From NCBI GenBank assembly GCA_037157565.1, contig JAZHRO010000012.1:54861501-54925500 (forward strand): a stretch of DNA of 64,000 nucleotides, given 5' to 3'. Both the position numbers and the translations under genes were made by a program. Of the stretch, positions 1 through 10,106 are shown piece after piece (the first letter of the stretch is position 1; each line of letters begins with the position of its first letter). Source of the stretch: Thalassia testudinum. Its lineage: Eukaryota > Streptophyta > Magnoliopsida > Alismatales > Hydrocharitaceae. The notes beneath the pieces were generated by a model. The model was not told where the DNA came from. It ran no database searches and saw nothing but the letters and a program-made list of their open reading frames with translations.

Positions 1-601
1 TGCAAGTTTTCCAGCAAGGTTTTCATTTGCTGCATGAGTTGGAGCATGGATACTTGCATCTCTACCATTTGTCGGTTCAAATCAGCCTGCCCTGCGGGTT
101 GATGGGTATTCCAAGTTGGCTGATTGACCTGATTTGGAGGCAATTGAGTATATACATGACCCTAACCCATTGGTCATTGTGGAGCATAGTTGCCAGGTCA
201 GAATTGGGTCTGTTGCCCTAGGTTTTTCCAAGAGAAGTTAGGGTGGTTTCTCCAACACGGATTATAAGCATTAGAGTAAGAGTTGGATCTAACATTCTCT
301 TGTACAGCATAGACATCCTCATAGGGTGAGGATGGAGAGAAAGAAAGGGAAGGATCAGAAAAACTGGGATCAAAGGCCCCAATTTGGAACCCGTGGGGTT
401 CTGAAAAATGCTGACTCACAGGTTGAGCCGCATCAAGTTGATTCACGAACTCCCGTCCAGAAGGAGCTCGTGAAGAATGGAATCCCAAATTTTGGGATTA
501 AGTGGATCGAGAATTATTCATAGAATTTCCAGCCATCCACTCTTCAATTATCTTAGCAACCAAGTCCACCTTGTCAAGTTTGCTACAAATCAATTCCATA
601 T
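1..601 (-). pseudogene. H1 gag, C-terminal part (decayed)
   Basis: Read on the minus strand, this is the C-terminal third of a Ty3/gypsy gag belonging to host element H1. The same gag resumes on the other side of element A at 11707. The gag motif YNPCWRNHPNFSW is visible around 222-275, followed by a Q- and N-rich tail toward position 1, as in other plant Athila-type gags. A TAA at 498-500 interrupts the frame and more stops lie in the tail, so it is dead. H1 pol and its 3' LTR would lie left of the window. The family assignment is firm; subfamily is inferred from gag similarity to element A. Confidence 0.8.
597..601. repeat. Target-site duplication of element A, left copy (CATAT)
   Basis: CATAT directly precedes the TG of the left LTR of A and is repeated exactly at 11702-11706 after the CA of the right LTR. 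This fixes both ends of the element. Confidence 0.95.
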
Positions 602-2197
602 TGACCGAGTCGATCTTTCGCTTTTAAGTCGTTTGTAGTTTAATGTGGTGCAAAAAATCGACTAATCAATTTTTAACAAGAAATAACCACTCGCAGAGGA
701 GCGGGTCGTTTCCACAGGGAGACAATAACGTATTAAAATTCGCGCCACTTAAAAATGTTTGTTCGGAGTCAATTTGGACAAGAACCAAGCCAAGATTGCC
801 TTTAGATTAAGGTTTAAGCAAGAAATAATGCTGAAATGGCAATTATGAGAAACTACAGGATATTTTCCGCAATGCAGAGTGAATAGAATATGAATAAAAT
901 CTGGCAATGGCAGAAAATGTAAATTTTAATCAACGTTTTACTGTACCAAAACAGGGGAATTGTTCCCCGTTGTCTTGCGCGACGAGGAGCCGATGGCTGG
1001 GCGCGGGAAGCTCGGAGGAGGTCCCTTGGATCAAGGGCTTCGAATCGGTGGTGGCGGCGAGTCGCACGGCGGTCGGAGGTGGGCGGTCTGCAGATGGCTG
1101 TGCATGGGCGCGCGGAGGGTCTGCTGAGGGCGCTGGCACGCGGAGGAGTGGCTGCGGTGGTCTGCAGGCGCGGGGAAGAGGGCGTGTGTAGTGAGGCGTG
1201 CGCGGGACTGCTGGCGAGAGGGCGTAGGGGGGTGGTTCTGCAGGTGCTGTTGCAGATGGTGGGGCGCGCACTGCAGTCGGTGCGGGAAGGTGCTGCGGGT
1301 GGACTTCAGACGGGTGCGCCGGTGGTTGCGCGTGGAGATGGTGAAGGCTGCAGGCGCAGGGAAGGTGGCGTGAGCAGGCGTGAGGGCTGGAGGTTGTGCA
1401 TGCCTTGCATGCGGTTGGAGATGAGCGGGCTGCTGCGGCGTGGGTGGTGGAAGTGAAGTGAGAGGACGGAGATTGCTGCTAGAGTGGGGGTGGACTTCAG
1501 ACGTCCGGGAAATTTCCCGGACGTCTTAAGTGACTGAAAGGGTGATTGCACAGTGGCTCGGCGGTGGTGGTTGGTGACGACGGCGAGGGAGATGCACGCT
1601 GATGTGCTCACGGTAATGCGGGCGAGCTCCGGATGGCGGTGTGGCCTGTCACACCACACGCCCACGGTGGTGGAGACTCGCCGCCACGGTAGAGGCCGGC
1701 AGTGTGGAGTGGAAGAGAGAGGTTCTCTCTGCACAGTGGTGGGTCGGTGGCGGAGGCCTCCTGAGCTCGGCTGCCTCCGTGCTCCTTTTATAGTGTCTTG
1801 AACAATTTTGAAATCAGCCGCCGACCAAATCCACCACATCCGCTCCCCCTTGAATGGCTTCATCACTGCAGCAGTCGGGCGTTGGAGCGGCAGCCAGCCG
1901 TTCTGAAAGAAGACGAATAAAGAAAATATTATTAAAATATTAAGGTTATTTATGTATAGGCCCTCAACTTCTATGTTAATAAAAACAATATACCTAATTG
2001 GTTATCTAATTAGATGAATGCTATTCTAAGCTAATTCTAAATGCACTTAAGATATGAATGCAATGTATGGATTATGTAATTAGATTAAAACTATGAATTA
2101 ATCTATTTACATCCTCATTTATACTAAATAAATGTTAGAATTAACCTAATGTGTAGGCACTTAAATACTTAAATAGCCCACAACTATGGGCTAATCA
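602..2197 (-). repeat. 3' LTR of element A
   Basis: This copy matches 10107-11701 over its whole length and ends in TG and CA. In element sense a TATAAAAG box lies at 1785-1792. A perfect 28 bp palindrome centred on AAATTT lies at 1499-1526 in the transcribed part. The middle (about 960-1480) is GC-rich and gives long but spurious reading frames on both strands. Confidence 0.95.
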
Positions 2198-2236
2198 AAT
2201 ACCCCCATGCCTAGTTTTTGCTAGTCCCTAGCAAAA
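2198..2236 (-). promoter_or_regulatory. Polypurine tract of A with adjoining hairpin
   Basis: In element sense GGCATGGGGGTATT abuts the LTR, as expected for the plus-strand primer (polypurine tract). Immediately upstream, 2216-2236 forms a perfect hairpin with 9 nt arms TTTTGCTAG and CTAGCAAAA and a 3 nt loop. Confidence 0.85.
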
Positions 2237-2601
2237 TTAAGCGAAACCTAGCACTCTAAGTAGACTAGTCAACTCACTTAGTCTTCCTTCAGAAGCATAT
2301 TAAGTTCAGGTTCTAAACCCAAGGTTCCTAAGTAGTTGCTAAGTTACAGACTAGGTCGGCTAAAGACGAGTTGCCAGCACAAGTTTCCCTGATTTCTGAC
2401 TCTACCATAAAGTTTATTGATCCCTGAGATTAAAGCATCCGTGCTTGTGCATTGGTCCGAGTTATTTGAGTTAAAGGAAAATTTTTTTATATATACACCC
2501 TCTTTTTTTTTTTGTTTGGTTCTTCTAAGTCTAACCTCAGATCAGCTATCAACACGGTCTGTGTCGAATTCATTGTCCCCATTACCATACCTCGAAGGGT
2601 G

Positions 2602-2748
2602 CCTGGCTTTCGATGTTTCGAGATAGCACCGCCCATAACGACCCCAAGAACTCCTGGCAATCGACACTTCGGGATAGTATCGCCCATGGATTTCTTAAGC
2701 GAATTCAGGCCTATGGCAATCGGCACTTCGAGATAGAGCCGCCCATGG
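2602..2748 (-). repeat. Three-unit degenerate repeat in the A 3' region
   Basis: Units at 2602-2636, 2653-2689 and 2711-2748 share, in element sense, a core of CCATGGGCGGT, then CTATCTCGAA, then a CGATTGCCAGG-like end. Equivalent triplets occur in B (22729-22874), D (41242-41381) and C (48603-48748). Confidence 0.8.
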
Positions 2749-2764
2749 TACCTGAACCGCGCAA

Positions 2765-2812
2765 TGCGCTTACATGCCCCCAGTAGGATGGATATCCTAA
2801 GAGACAAGCGCC
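2765..2812 (-). other. Conserved stem-loop, A copy
   Basis: The outer arms pair GCGCTT with AAGCGC and the inner arms pair TAGGAT with ATCCTA around a 4 nt ATCC loop. The right-hand internal loop carries GGGGGCATGT. It corresponds to the stem-loops of B, C and D, with different but still pairing bases. Confidence 0.8.
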
Positions 2813-3269
2813 GAGGAGGTAATATGTTATCATCGCATCCTCAAGGTGAGTATATACTCGACCTCTCCTGCGGCGGGAACTCTTCCAATCAAAATGTGTT
2901 TTCAAGCCTCTCTTAAGCCAAAACTAAGAGAACCAAATCTCTTTTCAGAAATTAAGTTAATTACCAGACCAAGTGTGAAAAATTTGGATGCTTGGGTTAC
3001 CAGGACCCGTAAACCAAAAGGTAGAATAAGACTCCAGGTACTACCCCACCTTTTAACTCAAACCCTAGCTTCCCTTCCTCAACCTCTTGATGAATGGTCC
3101 GCAACTTAACTCCTACTTAAGTTTTTAAGTCCACAAAGGACCCTAAAGGTCTAAAGCTAGTAGCTTATTTAGCTTTTAAAGTTTGACCCTAGAATTAACT
3201 TAGTCTACCCTAGAGTTCTGATTTGCTTAAGACGGCAAGATCTAGCCAGTTAAGCTCAAAACCTCTCTT

Positions 3270-3319
3270 TATATATATATATATATATTTTTTTTTTTTT
3301 TCTACTTTTTTTTTTTTTT
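3270..3319. repeat. (TA)n and T-rich low-complexity tract
   Basis: About 18 bases of alternating TA run into two long T tracts. It lies in the 3' region of A. Confidence 0.9.
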
Positions 3320-3357
3320 ATAAATGCATTCTATAAACAAAATGCCTCAGGTCCTCT

Positions 3358-3390
3358 CCCCCATGCCTGGTTCAAACAATGTCCTCATTG
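3358..3390 (-). promoter_or_regulatory. Internal hairpin plus G-run (second PPT-like module) of A
   Basis: In element sense the inverted repeat CAATG-AGGA-CATTG (3377-3390) is followed by GGCATGGGGGAGAGG. It resembles the terminal polypurine tract and lies about 1.2 kb upstream of it. Whether it primes DNA synthesis cannot be told from sequence. Confidence 0.65.
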
Positions 3391-3443
3391 AAAATCAAAA
3401 ATAGCTAAAGGAAGATATTACCTGAGGCGGAGAATAGTAGGAG

Positions 3444-6400
3444 CTAAGGCTCCTCAAGAGTGACTTCGTCAACTAGATGGCCATCTAAAGTTATGTACGG
3501 TTTTAACCGTTGACCGTTGACGATAAAGGGAGTTGCTGAAGAAGAAGGATTTTTGATCTCCACAGCTCCATGGGGGAATGCTTTGGTGATTATGTAAGGC
3601 CCATCCCAACGAGATTTTAATTTCCCAAGAAAAAGCTTAAGTCTGGAATTGAAAAGCCAGACTTGTTGGTTGGGTTCAAAGGTCTTTCGAAGAATAAACT
3701 TGTCATGCAAGACCTTAGTTCTTTCTTTATAAGCTTGAGAGGTGTCATAAGCATCATTCCTCAGCTCTTCAAGCTCACTTAATTCTAGAAATCGTGCCTT
3801 ACCTGCCTTCTCTAAATCCATGTTAACACTTCGAATAGCCCAAAGTGCTTGATGTTCCAACTCAACAGGTAAATGGCACGCTTTTCCATACACAATCCGA
3901 AAGGGAGAAGTACCCAAAGGGGTCTTATAGGTCGTTCGATAAGCCCACAAAGCATCATCGAGCTTTTGGGACCAATCTTTCCTATCAGGTCTAACGGTCT
4001 TTTCCAAAATATTTTTTATCTCCCTATTTGATACTTCAACCTGACCACTTGTCTGAGGGTGGTAAGGGGTAGCAACCTTGTGAGTCACTCCCAAACTCTT
4101 AATTAACTGATTGAAGTGGTGGTTTCGGAAATGAGGTCCCCCATCACTTATAATAGTCTTGGGGCAGCCGAAACAGGATATGATATTGGCCTACACAAAT
4201 TTCAAAACCACAGAGTGGTCATTTGTGCGCGTCGGAATGGCCTCTATCCATTTAGAGACATAATCAACTGCCACCAAGATATATTCAAAACCATGGGACG
4301 ACGAGAAGGGGCCCATAAAGTCAATTCCCCACACATCAAAAATTTCAACAGATTGAATAGGATGTTGAGGCATTTCATTCTTCTTCCCAATCGTTCCAGT
4401 CCGTTGACATCTAATACAGGCCTTAACAAAATTATGAGAATCCTTAAATAAGGAAGGCCACCAAAAACCAGACTGGAGAACCTTAAAAGCAGTTTTCTTA
4501 GCACCAAAGTGTCCTCCACAATGAAGTGCATGGCAAAATGTCAGCACACTTTGTTGTTCCTCTTCAGGCACACAACGTCTCAAAACTTGGTCTTGTCCAA
4601 TTCTAAATAATTCTGGCTCTTCCCAATGAAAATATCTTGCTTGAGAAATGAATCTCTTTCTTTTCTGCTTATCCCAAGAGCCAGGAGTTTGTCCAGTGAC
4701 CAAGTAATTTACAATGTCTGCATACCAAGGTAAAGTTGGTGTTACCGCCATCAGAGTTTCATCGGGGAATGTCTCACGAATGTCTTCAGAAATAGAGTCG
4801 TTAAGAGGAAGACGAGACAGGTAGTCAGCCACAACATTTTCTACTCCTTTCTTTTCACGTATTTCCAAGTCAAATTCTTGAAGGAGTAAGATCCACCTAA
4901 TTAGACGTGGCTTAGAATCTTTCTTAGCAATGAGATGTTTCACTGCTGCATGATCAGTAAAAATAACCACCTTAGACCCAAGTAAATAAGACCTAAACTT
5001 CTCCAGAGCAAAAACTACAGCAAGTAATTCTTTTTCAGTGACGGTGTAGTTTTGCTGAGGTTCAGTTAAAGTCTTGCTTGCATAATGCAGCACATGAGGT
5101 CTTCCCTCAACCCTTTGTCCAAGGACTGCTCCCACTGCATAATCCGAAGCATCACACATAAGCTCAAAGGGGAGTGCCCAATCAGGAGCTTGGAGAACAG
5201 GCGCAGAGATCAAGGCCTCCTTTAGAGTTTGAAAGGCCTCGGCACACTTTGAATCAAAACTGAAGGAAGATTCCTTCGCCAATAAGTCACAAAGTGGCCT
5301 AGAAATCTTACTAAAATTTTTAATAAAGCGCCTGTAAAAGCCAGCATGGCCCAGAAAGGATCTAATCTGTTTGACATTCGTAGGCAATGGAAGTTTGGAA
5401 ATAGAATCAATCTTGGCTTTATCTACTTCTAAACCTTGCTCAGATACAACATGCCCAAGTACAATTCCTTTCTGTACCATGAAGTGACTTTTCTCCCAGC
5501 TGAGGACTAAACCAGTCTCCTTACATCGTTTCAACACATTCTCCAGGTGCAGGAGACACTGGTCGAAAGACGAGCCATAAATAGAGAAGTCATCCATAAA
5601 TACTTCGACACACTCGTCAATCATGTCCGAAAAGATAGACATCATACACCGCTGGAAAGTTGCAGGGGCATTACATAATCCAAACGGCATACGCCTGAAT
5701 GCAAAAGTACCGTAAGGACTCGTGAATGTCGTCTTTTCCTGGTCATCAGGAAAGACTGCCACCTGATTGTACCCAGAATATCCATCGAGAAAGCAATAAT
5801 ACTTATTCCCTGCCAATTTTTCGAGAATTTGATCAATAAAAGGCAAAGGAAAGTGATCCTTCTGGGTAGCGGTGTTCAGCTTGCGGTAATCAATACAGAC
5901 CCTCCATCCAGTTGAGGGTCTAGTGACAACTTGTTCACCTTGGTCGTTGAGTTCCACAGTAAAGCCTGCCTTCTTTGGCACCACATGAATGGGACTGACC
6001 CATTTACTATCAGCAATGGGATATATGATCCCAGCGTCCAACCACTTCAGGATTTCCTTTTTTACAACCTCCCTCATATTAGGGTTCAGACGTCTCTGCA
6101 TGTCCCTAAAAGGCTTGATGGAATCATCAGTATAAATGTGGTGCATGCAGAGTGTAGAGTCTATACCCTTAATGTCAGCAATGCTCCAAGCAATAGCTTC
6201 CTTATGCCTAGACAGGCATTCAATCAAGGCTCCCTCCTGTGCCTCAGACAGCACAGCCGAAATGATAACTGGGAGCGTATCATTGGCACCTAGGAAAACA
6301 TACTTGAGAGTGTCAGGGAGGGGTTTCAACTCAAGGTTAGGGGCTTGTATGGTTGAGGGTTTCATAATAGATGTCCCCATCTCAGGTAGCAAATCTGCCT

Positions 6401-7490
6401 TCGGCGGAAATGATGGGGGAAGAGACTCAGCAGAAACTCCTAGCAATTCCTCTAGTTCTAGTATATCCCCTTCACATTCCTCCAAGAGATGGGAATGCTC
6501 ATTTAGCATGACATGCTGAAGGGGATCATCACATAACATTGCAGGAGTTGCCTCTTCAATCAGGTCATCTATCACCTCAACTTGAGAACAATCCTCAAGT
6601 CCAGCTTGTTTGTAAGCATCAAACACATTAAGCCGGATTTTCCTATTCCCAAAGCCCATTTTCAATGCCCCAGTATTGCAATTAATTGAAGCATGGGAAG
6701 TTGCAAGGAAGGGGCGGCCCAAAATGATGGAGGGTTTGGTTGGCTTGTTGGTAGGGTCAGTGTCCAAAACTAAGAAGTCAACGGGAAAAAAGAAATCCTC
6801 CACTCTTACGAGGACATCTTCCAAAATTCCCCGTGGTGTCTTAAGTGATCGATCAGCAACTTGAAGGACTATAGGGCTAGGCTTCAGATTGCCTCCCCCA
6901 AGTTGTTCATATACATAGCTCGGAAGGATGTTCACCCCCGCACCCAGATCAAGCAGAGCCTCATCAATTTGTAAGTCACCAATAACTACAGAGATATATG
7001 GGGCCCCTGGGTCCTTAAGTTTCGGAGGTGTGCCATGTTGAACAATTGAGCTAACAGAATCAGGCAGGACAACTTTAGACTGGACCTGTTTTCTAGATTG
7101 CCGCTTTTTCGTGCACAAGTCCTTTAAGAAGCGGGCATAAGACGGAATCTGCCTGATAGCTTCAAGCAAAGGCAGGTTAATCTGCACTTGCTTGAAAGTT
7201 TCCATAATCTCATCCGTCTTATCTTTGTCTCCAGATGAGCCAGCAGAAGTCTGCCCAGAGGTGGATAAGCGCTCTGGAAATGGCACTCTCGATCTCTGGG
7301 TGGAAGGGTTGTCATGTCGAGTAAGGGTTGGAACGGGGGCAACTTCTTCCGGTGAGGTGATTTCAAGCGGAGAAGATTTGGGCAAATCTTCTTCGGTGGG
7401 GGTGAAAGTCGGGGTGGATGTTTTTTTAGGGGGTGAGACTATAGGAGCATCGGGTTTGGAAATTTCTTTCCCACTCCTCAGAATAGTCAC
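3444..7490 (-). pseudogene. pol: Element A pol polyprotein (one internal stop)
   Basis: The frame runs 1099 codons from 7490 to a stop at 4191-4193 and continues in the same frame to 3444. Order by residue: protease with DLGAGVN (about 181), reverse transcriptase with CIDYRKLN (about 532) and the catalytic FMDD (631-634), RNase H with MCDASDY, TEKELLA, FTDH and VADYLSR (about 778-892), integrase zinc-binding region ending CIRC (about 1025), and the first catalytic Asp in WGIDFMGP (about 1057). The other two catalytic residues (SDGG, then Glu in QVEVSNRE) lie after the stop, so no intact integrase is made without readthrough. It normally copies the RNA into DNA and inserts it. The segment near 7490 joins the gag frame by a one-base shift. 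No env or additional RNase H domain is seen. Confidence 0.92.
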
Positions 7491-8857
7491 CGCCTGAGCA
7501 TGCTCCCTAAAGACAATCCCTTTTCCTTTAGGATTTTCCTCAGCAGCACTTGGAAACTTCCAGTCTCCCTCTGTCTAACGGCCTCAACAAGGTGTCCAAT
7601 TTGTGATTTCATCTCATGTATAGCCTTGTCATGAGATTGGATGATGGCACTTTGACTTTCTTTTATAGTTTTCAAGATCGCCTTCAATTCATCCATCTCA
7701 GAGGTTTTAGGTTGGGCAAAGGTCTGAGGTTGGTTCATTTGATGGTTTTGAAAGGATTGCGGTTTGTAATTCCCTGAATTTGAGACATTTCCTTGTCTCC
7801 ATGAAAAGTTTGGGTGGTTCCTTCATCCCTCATTATAAGTGTTGGAGAAAGGATCATTACGAGGTCTTCGACGGAACCCTTGAGCGGCATTCAAATCTGC
7901 TTGTACAAGCTCAGGGAATTGGGAGGCTAAGTGGCAATCCACAGTGGCGTGTGTATTGCCTTGACAAATTACACATTCGGAAGCTTGGGATGTGGAGGTG
8001 TTAGGTGTGAATGAACTCGGGTTCAACATAAGCCTTTCCATGTTTTGATTCAGTAATTGAATTTGATAAGCTAAATTCTGGGTTTCCCTTGCTTCATTCG
8101 CCTCCAACTTTCTTTGCATGAGAGTGGGCTTTCTATCCATGTAGGCAGAATTCAAGTGAATAGAATTCTCACTCAAAGTATCAAATAAGTTCCAAGCTTC
8201 ATCCTCAGTCTTAGATAGAAAGGTTCCTGCACAGGCACCATCCACAGTTTGCCTATGAGAATCATTAAGTCCGGTGTAGAACCTTTCAACCAGTTGCCAT
8301 TTAGGCACCTGGTGATGTGGGCAAAGTCTCAGCAAATCGTTAAAGCTCTCCCACGCATCATGGAAAGCTTCCCCATCCTTTTGAGCAAAACTCATGATTT
8401 CCCTCCTAAAGTGATTTGTTTTGCTCATGGGGAAGTACTTCTTCAAAAACTCCTTTTTCAGGGCATCCCAAGTAGTTAAATTATCAAGGGTGTGATACCA
8501 ATACTTGGCTTTGTCCTTTAGGGAGAAGGGAAAAAGGGTCCGCATTTGAGCGTCATCAGTAACGCCCTGCAGCTTCACCGTGGAACAGACCTCGGTTAAT
8601 TCCTCAATATGCCTGTAAGGGTCTTCCCTAGTAGTACCATAAAAAGAGGGTAGCAAGGATATGGTACTACTTTTGATCTCATATGGATTATCCCCTCCAG
8701 GTCTACGTAGTGCTGGGCCAGCTTGGTTGGTTGGGATGAAATATTCCTTAAGGCTCCTTTGACCGGCCATTTCTACCCTTGGGAGGTCTTTTCTTAGGAT
8801 TCTTTCTGGTTCAGGATCAAATACAAGTTGTCTCCTAAGAGAACGCCTACCCAGCAT
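7487..8857 (-). pseudogene. gag: Element A gag (one stop, one frameshift)
   Basis: The start is the ATG at 8855-8857, chosen because MLGRRSLRRQ resembles the starts of the H1, H2 and D gags. Capsid-like sequence with LFPFSLKDKAKYWY (about residue 107) is followed by a CX2CX4HX4C zinc knuckle (CVICQGNTHATVDC, about 294-307), which binds RNA. The frame stops at 7823-7825 inside the conserved YNxGWRNHPNF motif, where a Trp codon TGG appears to have become TGA, then stays open in the same frame to about 7487. A one-base deletion near 7555-7565 puts the end out of frame with pol. Apart from these two changes the gag is complete. Confidence 0.9.
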
Positions 8858-10087
8858 GCACTACAAACACAATTCAAACGGACTTGTTTGGTCTTTACAG
8901 ATTTAGGCTTTTGAATTTAATTCAAATTGTAGGTGACAAAACAAGTTACCCAATCAATTACGCGCCTATTGTCAACCTACGGCTCACCTAAAAAGACCTA
9001 GTTGGAACTTAGGTAATCTTCCCTAAATCTCAAATGGTCAAGTAAATCCAAAGACGGAAGATCGAGGGATGCAAATAGGCCTAAGCCTTCCTTTGAAGCT
9101 GTGCTTTCGCGGTGCTCCTCAACTACCCCCAAAAATCCGTGATAGGGTATCCCCCTCTTTGGATTTACAAAACCTTTGATCTCAAGTTCCGAACACTTCA
9201 GAATCCAACGAAAGGAGGGCTCTTGTCCTAGTATTTCCAAACCTAAGGAGTGTCTAGAAGCGTGCCATGGTGCAAGTGAAATAAGTGTGCATATACCATA
9301 AAAGATTTTGAACTTTGAATCGCACGCCAAGTTTGAAAATGAAATCCTTGGTTTTTTAAAATGTCCTTCCTTTAACTAGTCCTTTTTCTAAAAAAAAAAA
9401 AATATGTGACCACTTGTTAGATTTATTCAGTACAGATTAGGTGGTCTTCGCATTAAATCCCAAATGCAATGCGTGATCAAAAATAGGATGCAAAGTAAGA
9501 GAATGCGTACCTTGCCTCCAGCGATCTTCGATGCAAAAATGCACGCAATGCAGAAAAGCAAATCTAGAGGCTGCTCATACAGACCTAAATGGTTCGTCCT
9601 AGGGCAGGCAGCTTCTAGCAGGTAGCTCATTTTTTTTTTTTCTATTTTTTTTAGAACTACTTATGCACAAGCAAATAAAAGAAATAATAATAATAAAAAA
9701 AATAAACCTAAATCTAAAGAAAAGGGAACAGGCTCCCAAAAATTACCCAACACGGGTCCAAAACAAAATCAGGGAACAAACCCCTCAAAATTTGCCCCAG
9801 AACAAGGGTTTCAAACTAACTGTAATGAAAAATTAAGTCTTCAGTCTTAATTCTATTCTAATTAAATTAGCGATTAAATACAGTGGTGTCCGTCACGTCC
9901 TCGTCCTTCTCCTCCTTTCAAAATTGCTTGTCCACTTCTCGTCTGGCGACGTCAAGGGTCGCCTCTCACAGTGGCTGATTCTTGCACAAAATTTCTCGCA
10001 CAGAAAAGAAAATAATAGATGGTCAAATCTCTGTGCAATTAACAAATAATCAAAATAAAATTAGGCGAAATTATTGCGTCTGTTGCC
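8858..10087 (-). other. 5' leader of element A
   Basis: The untranslated leader lies between the primer site and the gag start. It contains no supported frame. It is similar by eye to the H2 leader (17954-19227), for example around the shared run GATCGAGGGATGCAA. Confidence 0.75.
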
Positions 10088-10104
10088 CCCCGGCAACGGC
10101 GCCA
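10088..10104 (-). promoter_or_regulatory. Primer binding site of A (tRNA-Asp)
   Basis: On the plus strand the 17 bases CCCCGGCAACGGCGCCA equal the 3' end of plant tRNA-Asp(GUC) including CCA, as I know that tRNA. A 2 nt spacer separates it from the LTR. This is the primer type typical of Athila elements. Confidence 0.9.
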
Positions 10105-10106
10105 TT

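Larger units (their letters stand above)
2198..3443 (-). other. 3' untranslated region of element A
   Basis: No reading frame of note lies between the end of pol and the 3' LTR. In element sense it holds, in order, a CAATGAGGACATTG hairpin with a G-run (3358-3390), a (TA)n/T-rich tract (3270-3319), a covarying stem-loop (2765-2812), a three-unit repeat (2602-2748), and the terminal hairpin plus polypurine tract against the LTR (2198-2236). The same order recurs in B and D and, up to the truncation, in C. Confidence 0.85.

Noticed and set aside
1306..1866. 186-codon minus-strand frame repeated at 10810-11370
   Set aside because: The duplication is simply the two LTRs of A. The frame is GC-rich, P/R/S-biased and lacks a recognisable domain.
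2198..3443. Possible env-like gene between pol and the 3' LTR of A
   Set aside because: The longest frames are around 100 codons or less, overlap the stem-loop and repeat modules, and show no signal peptide or membrane segment.
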